DNA of 64,000 nucleotides, from NCBI GenBank assembly GCA_019058245.1, contig JAHPZJ010000030.1, positions 91,294-155,293 on the forward strand, written 5' to 3'. Position 1 is the first letter of the stretch, and each line of letters begins with the position of its first letter. This DNA is from Promethearchaeota archaeon. GTDB taxonomy: Archaea; Asgardarchaeota; Lokiarchaeia; Sigyniarchaeales; SOKP01. Positions 52,633 through 60,815 of the stretch are shown here, in pieces. Position numbers and translations under genes: made by a program. The notes under the pieces are model-generated. The model had not been told where the DNA came from. It worked only from the letters and a program-made list of their open reading frames with translations, and did no database searches.

Positions 52633-54720
52633 TCAACTGACAAATTGCATGTCTATTGATAACCTACTTATCCTTTTTCTAATTTCTGTCTTATCCTCTA
52701 TAATTTTCTTAATATAACTAGAGATTTCCTTTCTTTTACCCTTATCAGTAGGAATTGGTAAAACTATATCCATGACACGATTTCCTATAGTAGCGATTGT
52801 ACCTTGTACAAATGTAATTGCTTGAATTTGTTTTTGAACTACGTCTAAATTCAATAAATATAGAAGTAAATAAGAATCAATATTTTCTTCATTTTCTATT
52901 GCTTTTATCTGGAAAATATGACTTTGGATTATTATCTGTGTATCTAACTCAGTAACGTAGGCAGTTTTTCCTATTAAATTAGGACCACCGTCCTTAACCA
53001 AAAGTATATCTCCAACTTCAATATTTTGTTTCTCTTTATATTGGTTGTACACTTCTATACTAGTCTTCTTATATGAATCTAGATTTATTTCCCAATTATT
53101 TAATTCACTTGTCCGAATAAAAGGGATATCACCTAAACCATATACATTTGAACCTATTTCATCTCCTCGCGGGAGATATCTCCCTCTATTTGAATAAATG
53201 ATATTTTTATCAATTAGATCTTTTATAGTTAGAAGAATAAAGTTCTGATCATCTGAAAGCTTTTTTAAAGTTTTCTCAACTCCAATATAGTAGAGGGGGA
53301 TGAAAACCTTATTCTTTATTTGACTAAATTTTATTTTAAAGATTTTTTGGTCTTTTAAATGATTAAATTCTTCAGATTCTTTTATTTTTATATATAATTT
53401 TGAAAGATCGTCATTAACTATTGGATTTCCAATAGAATCTAATTTATAGCTTCCATCTTTATTCAATTTGTATAGAACTTTTCCATCTTTATCGTGTCCA
53501 ACGTTTTCTACAATTGCAAAATCAATTATGTAATCTTCTGGAATTTGATTTAATTTTTGAAAAAATAGAATACTTGTTTTGTTACATGTGTAAGGTTGGA
53601 ATGTATTTTGATCTAAGGAAATTATCCCTAGAATTTTGCCATGAGAAGTTAAAAATTCCCATATATAGCGATCTGTTATGTTTCCAAATATCCCTTCTGG
53701 TAAAACAATCCCCAGTTTACCACCATTCTTGAGTAATTGAACACATCTTTCAATAAATAAAATTTGGGGAGGTTGTTGCTTTACTAGGTTTTTTTGCATT
53801 TCCCATTTATCATTGATGTTTTTCCAAACATGTGCTAATTGATAATTCTTTAAAATATTTTTATCAGTTATAGGGATTTTAACTCCAAACGGAGGATTAG
53901 TAAAGATATAATCAAAACCATCATTCTTTATCAATTCCTTTGCTGGAGATCTATAACTTTTTGGATCTAATGAGTCTTCGCAAAATATTTTTGCTTTTCC
54001 ATTACTTAGTATTTCTAAATATAATTTACTTATTTTAGCTAAAAAAAGATCCTTATCAATGCCATATAAATTCGAAATATAGTCAATTCTTTTTTCCTTC
54101 GATTTTATATTTGACCAGATAAGATCTTTAGTTTCAAGAAGAAAACCACCATGACCACAGGCAGGATCTAAAACTTTTGATTCATAAGGAGGATTTAAAT
54201 AATTAACCATGAAATTTACGACATTGGGAGGTGTAAAAAACTGTCCTCCCTCATCTTTTAAGATTTTGCTAACAAAAATTTCGAACGCATCACTTAAAAT
54301 ATCTTTAGATGATCGAAGAAGTGAAATCTCCTGTAATTCTTTAACAACCATATAAACAAGTTCTTTTGTTAACGTTATTTGCTCATTTTGATTCATAACA
54401 TCGTTAAATTTTTCTCTTACATTCTCATTGAAAAAAATTTCAATTCTTTTAAGTAAGTCTTGATTAGATTCTCCAACTTTTAAGCAAAATTCTACTTCCT
54501 CTTCATCTTCTTTAGACATTTCATCAACTAATTTACAAAGTAAGAGATTTACTATTTGCTTGGATCTAGCTCTAGTATCTGTATCGGTATATTTTAATTT
54601 TCCATATAGATGCTGATTAATTGATGTAAATACCTGTTTTAAATTAGTTGTTTTCTTTAAATCTTTTTTCCTTATAATACTAGATTTTTTCTCTAAAAAA
54701 TTAGTAATATTAATTGGCAT
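52633..54720 (-). CDS. Type I-like N6-adenine DNA methylase fused to a specificity (HsdS-like) domain
   Basis: A 695-residue protein. Residues about 1-150 resemble the helical HsdM N-domain. The methylase core has GGQFFTP (about 158-164), SAM motif I LDPACGHGGFL (about 184-194) and motif IV FTNPPFGVKI (about 262-271). From about residue 480 to the end there is a target-recognition-type domain: IKDLIDKNIIYSNRGRYLPR begins it, GDIPFIRTSELNN follows, and it closes with a helical spacer (KRKEISSYIKKIIEDKTEI). So M and S functions share one chain. I see no nuclease motif in the protein, and no HsdR in the window. It would methylate adenine at a bipartite or asymmetric site. It lies between LRR-TIR and Alba genes. 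An orphan methylase or a split defence system are both possible. Confidence 0.88.
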   Translation of the reverse strand: MPINITNFLEKKSSIIRKKDLKKTTNLKQVFTSINQHLYGKLKYTDTDTRARSKQIVNLLLCKLVDEMSKEDEEEVEFCLKVGESNQDLLKRIEIFFNENVREKFNDVMNQNEQITLTKELVYMVVKELQEISLLRSSKDILSDAFEIFVSKILKDEGGQFFTPPNVVNFMVNYLNPPYESKVLDPACGHGGFLLETKDLIWSNIKSKEKRIDYISNLYGIDKDLFLAKISKLYLEILSNGKAKIFCEDSLDPKSYRSPAKELIKNDGFDYIFTNPPFGVKIPITDKNILKNYQLAHVWKNINDKWEMQKNLVKQQPPQILFIERCVQLLKNGGKLGIVLPEGIFGNITDRYIWEFLTSHGKILGIISLDQNTFQPYTCNKTSILFFQKLNQIPEDYIIDFAIVENVGHDKDGKVLYKLNKDGSYKLDSIGNPIVNDDLSKLYIKIKESEEFNHLKDQKIFKIKFSQIKNKVFIPLYYIGVEKTLKKLSDDQNFILLTIKDLIDKNIIYSNRGRYLPRGDEIGSNVYGLGDIPFIRTSELNNWEINLDSYKKTSIEVYNQYKEKQNIEVGDILLVKDGGPNLIGKTAYVTELDTQIIIQSHIFQIKAIENEENIDSYLLLYLLNLDVVQKQIQAITFVQGTIATIGNRVMDIVLPIPTDKGKRKEISSYIKKIIEDKTEIRKRISRLSIDMQFVS

Positions 54721-55054
54721 TTACTATTATCCAAATACTTATATGCTTTCTTTCAAGTAATATTTCTCTATAATTCATTTATAATTAATCAAATTATTAT
54801 TATTTTTTATTAATTGAAAATTAAAGCAATTTTTATCTTTGAATAATAGATACTATAGAGATTTTATTGTTTTTTTAATTGTAAAGAAAATTAAAATTAC
54901 ACAACATTAAAAACTAAACTTCGTTTATAACACATAGTTGTCTATAGATAACGTAACATAGATAAACTGCAATTAAGGAAAACAAAAGAATTTAACTATA
55001 AAAAAGAAAAAAAAAGCTATACAGTGAAAAAAGCTGAAAAATGGGTGAGTATAT
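54721..55054. promoter_or_regulatory. Intergenic region upstream of Alba, with imperfect palindrome
   Basis: 334 bp with no supportable gene. GTTGTCTATAGATAAC (54937-54952) is a 16-bp palindrome with one mismatched pair, 100 bp before the alba start, and ATAGATAA recurs about 10 bp further on. It could be a binding site, possibly for autoregulation by a DNA-binding protein. The rest is AT-rich with purine runs ahead of the gene and no other structure found. Confidence 0.3.
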
Positions 55055-55336
55055 TTGCCTAAAGGAGATGATTCAAAAGTTTATATCGGCAGAAAGAAAT
55101 CAATGAGCTATGTTATGGCTGCTATGGTGGTATTGAATGATAAACCAGTTACTTTATTAGCGCGAGGGCGTTCTATTTCTCGTGCTGTGGATGTAGCTGA
55201 AATTTTAATTAACAAGTTTATTTCTGGGTCGAGTTATGGCGAAATAAAAATCGATACAGAGACAATTACAAATACCGATGGCACTAATAGCAATGTCTCT
55301 TCAATAGAGATTGAAATTCTTCCGCCAAAGAGGTAA
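55055..55336 (+). CDS. albA: Alba chromatin/RNA-binding protein
   Basis: A 93-residue Alba protein that binds DNA and RNA as a dimer and shapes archaeal chromatin. The family core is seen in VYIGRKKSMSYVMAAMVVLN (about 9-28) and TLLARGRSISRAVDVAEILI (about 33-52), with the lysine pair (K14, K15) at the nucleic-acid site. The C-terminal strands are SSIEIEILPPKR. The start is TTG, with GGTGA 6 nt before it. It is of normal length. It stands alone between the methylase and a degraded gene. Confidence 0.95.
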   Translation: MPKGDDSKVYIGRKKSMSYVMAAMVVLNDKPVTLLARGRSISRAVDVAEILINKFISGSSYGEIKIDTETITNTDGTNSNVSSIEIEILPPKR

Positions 55337-55412
55337 GTAAGAAAACTATAAAATTTAACAGGAGAAAATCAGGAGACTTTCTCGCTTCTTTTTTTTATTT
55401 TTTGAAAACGCA

Positions 55413-55580
55413 TTATTTTGAAATAAATTTATAGTGGTTTTCATCAATCACAGGACGATACCCTATTTTTTGATATATACTATTAGAGGTTGGATTACTT
55501 AAATCAGTATCTTTTTTAAGCAAAAAAGGAAATACCAGATCATAGAATTTTTCAACAACTTCATAGCATCGTGCTTTCAT
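55413..55580 (-). pseudogene. Remnant of a GNAT acetyltransferase (C-terminal fragment)
   Basis: A 55-codon ORF on the minus strand reads KKDTDLSNPTSNSIYQKIGY and then RPVIDENHYKFISK. This is the C-terminal signature of GNAT enzymes of the type in which a D-x-x-N-P-T/A-S-N loop is followed by IYQKIGY-R-P-V and a final strand. The acetyl-CoA pyrophosphate loop and the whole N-terminal half are missing, and the first 25 residues do not look like a GNAT. So it is most likely the decayed tail of an acetyltransferase gene. The rest of the 338-bp gap between alba and the peptidase holds only T-rich sequence after alba (about 55386-55402), a probable terminator. Confidence 0.6.
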
Positions 55581-55674
55581 ATTTTTTCAAAGAAGTGTGA
55601 TAATATCTTAACTAATTAAATCTTATTAAAAACCTAGTAAAAAATATAAATAATTAAATGCACTCTTCACATAG

Positions 55675-57438
55675 ATGAAATTTAAAAATCCAATATTATT
55701 AATTTTGACCTTTTTTTTGGTGAGTTGCATTACCAAATTTGATTTAAATGATACTACCTACAATTTTACCTCTTCAAAAGAATTAAAGTTAGGAAATGTT
55801 AACACAAATGGAGAGGTAGATTACTTAATCATTACTACCGAGATTTTTGAATCTATCCTTGAGCCTTTGGCGATTTGGAAAACACAAAAAGGTATAATTT
55901 CTAAAATTGAACTTGTCAGCGATATTGACCAAACATACGAAGGGATGAACCTTCCTGAAAAAATAAAAAACTGTATTTCAGACTATCACAGCAATAACTG
56001 TACGCAATGGGTTCTTTTAGCAGGTGATCATAATCACATTCCAACAAAATACATAACTTGCTATGATGGATATTCTAACGATGGTGATGTTGTTTGTTGT
56101 GATTCATATTATGGAGATATAAATAACGATTGGACTCAAACTAATTTCGATTATAAAATGGAGCTTTATGTAGGACGCTTAACAGCTAATAATAAAAATG
56201 AAATGCAATCTTTGGTTCAAAGGATATTAAATTACGAGAAAAATCCACCTATCGGAGCATGGATGTCTCATGCTTTATTAGCTGGTGCTATTCTTCAATT
56301 TGATCAAGATTGGAATGATGATAATCTTTTAGATTATGCAGAATGTGATGCTAATCGATTTAATAATTATATTAATGATACTATATTACCTAATGGGTGG
56401 TCTAGTGTCCTTCTTGCCCAAAATCTAGGTATTAAAGGAAGTGATTATCAAAATGATTTTAATTTAGATTACGTTCATCTTAAAGATGCAATTAATCAAG
56501 GTTGTAGTATTGGTAATATTTATGTTCACGGTAGACCTCAAAGTATGAGTATTGGTAAATGGACTGAAGACTTAGACGGAGATATGTTAGTTGATTATAC
56601 TGAAGATCCTTATTTAGGTGGTGTAGCGATTGATAATATATCATGGGAAATCCTTTTCGATACAAGTTTTACAGATCTGCTGCAAGAAGATAAATTAGGT
56701 TTATATTTTTTAGGTAGTTGCTCTGTTGGAACTTTTGATGATGAGAACGATTGTATTGCGGAATACTTTCTAAAAAATTTAGCAATTGGCTGCGTTGCTG
56801 AAAGTTATGTAGCCTGGGGGGAAGATCAATGGTATGAACGTGAACATGGGGGTTGGTTTATTGAAGGATTGGGATTTCGCTTTTTAGAACAAATTTTTAA
56901 ATACAATCAGCCTGGAAAAGCTTTAGCATTAGCTAAAGCAGATTATGTTGCAGATAGAATTGTCTCTCCTGAAAAGAATGAATATACTGAATGGGGAAAT
57001 AAAACACTCAAACAATATAATTTATTGGGTGATCCTGAATGCCCAATTTGGTTTTCAGTTCCTAAACAACTTAATGTAACTATTGACCAGCCATTTGATG
57101 ATATTAGAAATACTATGATCCTTAAGGTGACCGCTGATGATGTTCCAGTTCAAAATGTTACTATTACCTATACTGAGAATAATATTCTCATTTGGAAAGG
57201 CAAAACTAATGAAAATGGAACGATCGAAATACCTTTCTCTCAAATAAAAATGAATAATTATGTTTTTACAGCAAGTAATAATGGATATCTCCCATTTCAA
57301 GATAATATTCCACAAATTACAGATTCAAGAGCAATACCAGGATTTCATGCCATTATAATTTCATTTATTATACTATCCTTTATTGGTCTTATCTCTATTT
57401 ATTATACATATCCTCAAATGAAGAGAGAGTATGATTAA
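55675..57438 (+). CDS. C25 (gingipain-type) cysteine peptidase, surface-anchored
   Basis: A 587-residue protein. The N-terminus is a signal segment ending LVSC (C18), which resembles a lipobox. Residues about 48-465 are a gingipain-type caspase-fold domain, DYLIITTEIFESILEPLAIW at its start and VLLAGDHNHIPTKY within. The predicted catalytic His is H285 in NIYVHGRPQ and the Cys is C349 in LGSCSVGTF. A C-terminal beta domain (about 468-550) precedes a transmembrane helix (about 556-578) with a short KREYD tail. It would cleave proteins outside the cell; for an amino-acid-using archaeon this fits peptide scavenging. Secretion signals at both ends are odd; the true anchor is uncertain. Confidence 0.88.
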   Translation: MKFKNPILLILTFFLVSCITKFDLNDTTYNFTSSKELKLGNVNTNGEVDYLIITTEIFESILEPLAIWKTQKGIISKIELVSDIDQTYEGMNLPEKIKNCISDYHSNNCTQWVLLAGDHNHIPTKYITCYDGYSNDGDVVCCDSYYGDINNDWTQTNFDYKMELYVGRLTANNKNEMQSLVQRILNYEKNPPIGAWMSHALLAGAILQFDQDWNDDNLLDYAECDANRFNNYINDTILPNGWSSVLLAQNLGIKGSDYQNDFNLDYVHLKDAINQGCSIGNIYVHGRPQSMSIGKWTEDLDGDMLVDYTEDPYLGGVAIDNISWEILFDTSFTDLLQEDKLGLYFLGSCSVGTFDDENDCIAEYFLKNLAIGCVAESYVAWGEDQWYEREHGGWFIEGLGFRFLEQIFKYNQPGKALALAKADYVADRIVSPEKNEYTEWGNKTLKQYNLLGDPECPIWFSVPKQLNVTIDQPFDDIRNTMILKVTADDVPVQNVTITYTENNILIWKGKTNENGTIEIPFSQIKMNNYVFTASNNGYLPFQDNIPQITDSRAIPGFHAIIISFIILSFIGLISIYYTYPQMKREYD

Positions 57439-57444
57439 TCTAAT

Positions 57445-57747
57445 TTATTTTAAATTTTTTTTTAATTCTTCAACCTTTCTTATAAATTCATCAAATTGAG
57501 TTTGTTTTATGGTTTGAGAGCTTATATTTAAAATTAGATCTAAAAAATCTTTGATAAGAGGATGTTGCAATATCACACATTTTTGATTTAGCGTATTTAC
57601 TTCTAAAATTAAAGCAGAATCTAATTTATCTCCCATACCTAATACATCTTTAAAAACTAATTCATGAGTGTCTGTATAAGATATAACCAAAATATCTTCT
57701 GCTATTTGAGAGTTATCACTTTTATTTATTATTTTAAATTCACACAT
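57445..57747 (-). CDS. CooT-like small protein
   Basis: A 100-residue protein. The first 65 residues, starting MCEFKIINKSDNSQIAEDIL and continuing VFKDVLGMGDKLDSALILEV and NTLNQKCVIL, follow the CooT pattern: an N-terminal MC, a strand-rich body with a V-x-D/DVLG turn, then E-I/V-N/D-x-L. In CooT the cysteine at position 2 binds nickel and the protein helps mature nickel CO dehydrogenase. Cys2 is conserved here. The gene is divergent from cdhB-cdhC, whose complex needs nickel, with 153 bp between. The extra 35 residues at the C-terminus are helical. CooT-like is a by-eye match; a nickel chaperone role is inferred from family and position. Confidence 0.6.
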   Translation of the reverse strand: MCEFKIINKSDNSQIAEDILVISYTDTHELVFKDVLGMGDKLDSALILEVNTLNQKCVILQHPLIKDFLDLILNISSQTIKQTQFDEFIRKVEELKKNLK

Positions 57748-57900
57748 TAATCTATTTTCACATCTCTGAAATTCATAAAATGATTAATTTTAAGTTAAAT
57801 TTAATAAAAACAATTTTTTTAAATTGTCCTTAATAATTCTAAGTATAACAACTATTTTAAAAGTTCTAGCTAAAAATAAAAACAGAGGAAATTGAGTGAA

Positions 57901-58431
57901 ATGGCACGTCCATATCAAAAAGCTAACATCCCAGGCCCTGAAATGGGTACTTCTGTCTCAGATCCGATAGTAATGGCTAATTTACTTAAAACACCTAAGA
58001 AGGCTATTTTCGTTATTGGTGCTGAATCATTAACTTGGGAACTTGATGGCAAAAAACTTGCAGATTATTTTATAGAAATTGCAAACAAAATTGACTGTCA
58101 TGTAGTGTCTACAGGACATGCATATAGTTATCTAAAAGATAAAATCACTGATAATAAATTATATGATATGTCCTTGATAAATATTACAAACCGTTTATCC
58201 GATAAAGATTGGGCAGGATTAGATGGAGAAGGACAATATTCAATGGCCATATTTGGGGGACATATAGTATTTTATGTATCTCAAACATTGTCAAGGCTTA
58301 AAAATTTTACAAATTGGTTAAGAACAATTGATTTAGATAAATATTCTCATCCAAATGCTAGATTTAGTTTACCAAATCTAAGCGAAGAAGATTGGAAAAG
58401 ATTTCTAGAAAATTTGATTAAAAATTTATAA
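57901..58431 (+). CDS. cdhB: Acetyl-CoA decarbonylase/synthase complex epsilon subunit
   Basis: A 176-residue subunit of the archaeal CO dehydrogenase component, where it accompanies the CdhA alpha subunit and probably helps electron transfer with FAD. The N-terminus PYQKANIPGPEMGTSV and the segment KAIFVIGAESLTWELDGKKL are characteristic of CdhB. I place the start at the ATG at 57901, 10 nt after GAGGAA; an in-frame TTG at 57892 is only 1 nt from that site. It is followed after 35 bp by cdhC. The alpha subunit gene is not in the window. Confidence 0.92.
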   Translation: MARPYQKANIPGPEMGTSVSDPIVMANLLKTPKKAIFVIGAESLTWELDGKKLADYFIEIANKIDCHVVSTGHAYSYLKDKITDNKLYDMSLINITNRLSDKDWAGLDGEGQYSMAIFGGHIVFYVSQTLSRLKNFTNWLRTIDLDKYSHPNARFSLPNLSEEDWKRFLENLIKNL

Positions 58432-58466
58432 ATATAATAAAGAAAAAATGTGAGGAGATTTAATAT

Positions 58467-59906
58467 ATGAGTTTTAGTGACATTCCTGTAGATGTTGGAC
58501 CTGTATACGAAGGTGAACGTATTAGAGGTAATCAGATGTACGTCGAACTTGGGGGTCCAAAAATAGAAAAACATTTTGAGCTTGTAAGAGTGAAAGCAGA
58601 AAAAGAAATTGAGGATGGAAAAGTTACTCTTATCGGTCCAGATATAAAAGATATGGAATTAGGTTCTAGACATCCAATCGGTATTTTAGTTGAAGTAGCT
58701 GGCCCTGAGCTTGAGGAGGACCTAGAAGCCGTATTTGAGCGAAGGGTTCATGAGTTCTGCAATTTCGTGAATGGAATTATGCATTTGAACCAAAGGTATA
58801 CGAACTGGATGAGGCTTTCTAAAACAGCTGTTGAAAAAGGATTTAATTCTTTTCAACTGCTTGGAACTGTCTTAATTAGATTGTATAAAGCTGAACTACC
58901 AATTATAAAAAAAGCTCAAGTCACCATCTATACTGATCCGAAAAAAATAGAAGAGCCTTATGAAATGGCAATGAAGATTTACGAGAAACGGGATGAAAGA
59001 GCTCGTAGTATAAATGATGAAGATGTAGATATGTTCTATGGCTGTGTTTTGTGTCAGAGTTTTGCTCCAACTCATGCTTGTTGTATTACACCAAATCGAA
59101 TGAGTTTATGTGGCTCCATTTCATGGTTTGATGCCAGAGCTGCAGCACGTGTAGACCCAAAGGGGCCTCTTTATGAAGTACCTCCTGGTGAAACAATAAA
59201 TGAATTAGCAGGTGAATTTTCTGGAGTTAATGAAATGATTAAAAAACGTTCACTAGGAGAGATCGATAGAATTTATCTTTATTCTGGAATGGAGTTCCCT
59301 CATACTAGTTGTGGTTGTTTTGAAGCAATTGACTTCTTTCTTCCTGAAACTGGTGCGGGTCACGGAATTATTGATCGAAATTTTGATGGGGTCGCTATTA
59401 ATGGTCTTCCTTTTAGTGCAATGGCTAATCAGACTGGTGGAGGAAAACAAATGCCAGGGTTTAATGGTATAAGTATACAATACATTACATCACCCAAATA
59501 TCAAAAGTATGATGGAATTAAAGCAGGACTTAAGTCAGGAATTTACACCATAGTATGGATGGGTAAAGGTGTTAAAGAACGAGTTTATGAATACCTTCCA
59601 GAAGACTTACGAGATAAAATTGCAACTGAAGAAGAAGTTTCTGATTTAAGTGAATTACCGGCATGGTTAGAAAATGTTGGGCATCCAATTGTAGAAACTG
59701 AGGAATATAAAGTTGCAGTAGGTGGAATAGAGGAAGAAGAGGAGGAATGGGAAGAAGAAGGCGCTATGGTTCCTATGGGAACTGTTGGAATGACTATTCC
59801 TGGAGTTGGTGGAGCGGGTGGATTTAAAGTAATCTTAAAGAATTGCAAAATTCATGCTGAATCAATAACAATTAAAAAAATTGAACCTAAACGAAAGAAA
59901 AAATAA
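58467..59906 (+). CDS. cdhC: Acetyl-CoA decarbonylase/synthase complex beta subunit (acetyl-CoA synthase)
   Basis: Makes or cleaves acetyl-CoA from a methyl group, CO and CoA at a nickel-iron-sulfur A cluster. The 479-residue archaeal-type enzyme keeps the cluster cysteines in MFYGCVLCQSFAPTHACC (189-206) and SCGCFEAIDF (281-290). The C-terminus has an acidic run, EEEEEWEEEGAM, and a glycine-rich stretch before the final strands, as seen in archaeal CdhC. The GGAG site precedes the ATG. With ftr at the start of the window it supports a tetrahydromethanopterin-type Wood-Ljungdahl pathway. CdhD and CdhE, the corrinoid subunits, are not in the window. Confidence 0.96.
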   Translation: MSFSDIPVDVGPVYEGERIRGNQMYVELGGPKIEKHFELVRVKAEKEIEDGKVTLIGPDIKDMELGSRHPIGILVEVAGPELEEDLEAVFERRVHEFCNFVNGIMHLNQRYTNWMRLSKTAVEKGFNSFQLLGTVLIRLYKAELPIIKKAQVTIYTDPKKIEEPYEMAMKIYEKRDERARSINDEDVDMFYGCVLCQSFAPTHACCITPNRMSLCGSISWFDARAAARVDPKGPLYEVPPGETINELAGEFSGVNEMIKKRSLGEIDRIYLYSGMEFPHTSCGCFEAIDFFLPETGAGHGIIDRNFDGVAINGLPFSAMANQTGGGKQMPGFNGISIQYITSPKYQKYDGIKAGLKSGIYTIVWMGKGVKERVYEYLPEDLRDKIATEEEVSDLSELPAWLENVGHPIVETEEYKVAVGGIEEEEEEWEEEGAMVPMGTVGMTIPGVGGAGGFKVILKNCKIHAESITIKKIEPKRKKK

Positions 59907-60167
59907 ATTACTTACTTATTTTTATTCTTTTTTTTTGAGATTCTTAATTTAACTACAAAATTGGTTTTAAGTTAATTTAATTAATTAATAATCAATTTGT
60001 AGAAATATTTAAAGAGAAATAAATATTGTTTATAATATTCAATTATTGCATTAGTTAAAGTTTTCATATTTAATTATAGGTTGAGGATATTATAGATCTA
60101 TAAGGTCTAAGATTATTTTATATTAATTTCTTCTTAATTATAAGAATTAGAAATGAAAGTGTAGGTT

Positions 60168-60701
60168 ATGGGAGAGTTAGCTTATAAGATTTGCATTTTT
60201 GGAGAAACTTGTGTAGGTAAAACTACATTAGCTCGAAGGTATCTAAAGGGATATTTTGAGGAAAATATTCTAATTACTATGGGAGCAGAGATTTTTGTTA
60301 AATTTATAGAAATAGAAGATACTAAAATTGTATTACAAATATGGGATTTTGGAGGGGAAACTATATTTAATTTTTTATTGCCTTTATATTCAAGAGGTGC
60401 TTCTGGAGGAATCTTTATGTTTGATCTTTCCAGATCTGAGACCTTAGAGAGAATTGGAGAATGGATAGAGTGTTTTAAGCGGGACTTACCTACTGAAAAA
60501 CAAGAAGTTCCAATTTTATTGGTTGGAGGTAAATCTGATCTTAAAGATCAAACAAGTATTTCCCAGGAAGAGGCAAATAGAACAGCTCAACGATATAATC
60601 TATTAGAATATATTGAATGTTCATCCAAAACAGGAGAAAATGTTGAAAAAATATTTGATACTTTAGTAAGAAGGATATTAGGAAATATTTATTTAACATA
60701 A
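60168..60701 (+). CDS. Ras-like small GTPase
   Basis: A 177-residue GTPase of the Ras/Rab superfamily, an Asgard hallmark. G1 is GETCVGKTT (12-20), switch I contains T37 (ILITMGAE), G3 is WDFGGE (59-64), G4 is VGGKSDL (119-125) and G5 is CSSKTG (near residue 148). Two differences from canonical Ras are seen. The G4 asparagine is Gly121, so guanine specificity may be weak or altered, and the Gln61 position is Glu64. There is no C-terminal prenylation cysteine. Next on the strand is a pair of seven-helix/longin proteins, so the GTPase may signal with them. Function is unknown. Confidence 0.92.
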   Translation: MGELAYKICIFGETCVGKTTLARRYLKGYFEENILITMGAEIFVKFIEIEDTKIVLQIWDFGGETIFNFLLPLYSRGASGGIFMFDLSRSETLERIGEWIECFKRDLPTEKQEVPILLVGGKSDLKDQTSISQEEANRTAQRYNLLEYIECSSKTGENVEKIFDTLVRRILGNIYLT

Positions 60702-60815
60702 ATGGTTAAATACTCTGTTTAAATATTTATTATTAAATTCATTTTTCTCCAAGGAGAATAATATTAGAAAATTTAAATTCAGTTAATAAAAATCTTTTTT
60801 ATCTGTTATATAAAT

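Noticed and set aside
59585..59848. Minus-strand ORF of 87 codons inside cdhC
   Set aside because: Serine/proline-rich shadow of the acidic and glycine-rich tail of CdhC.
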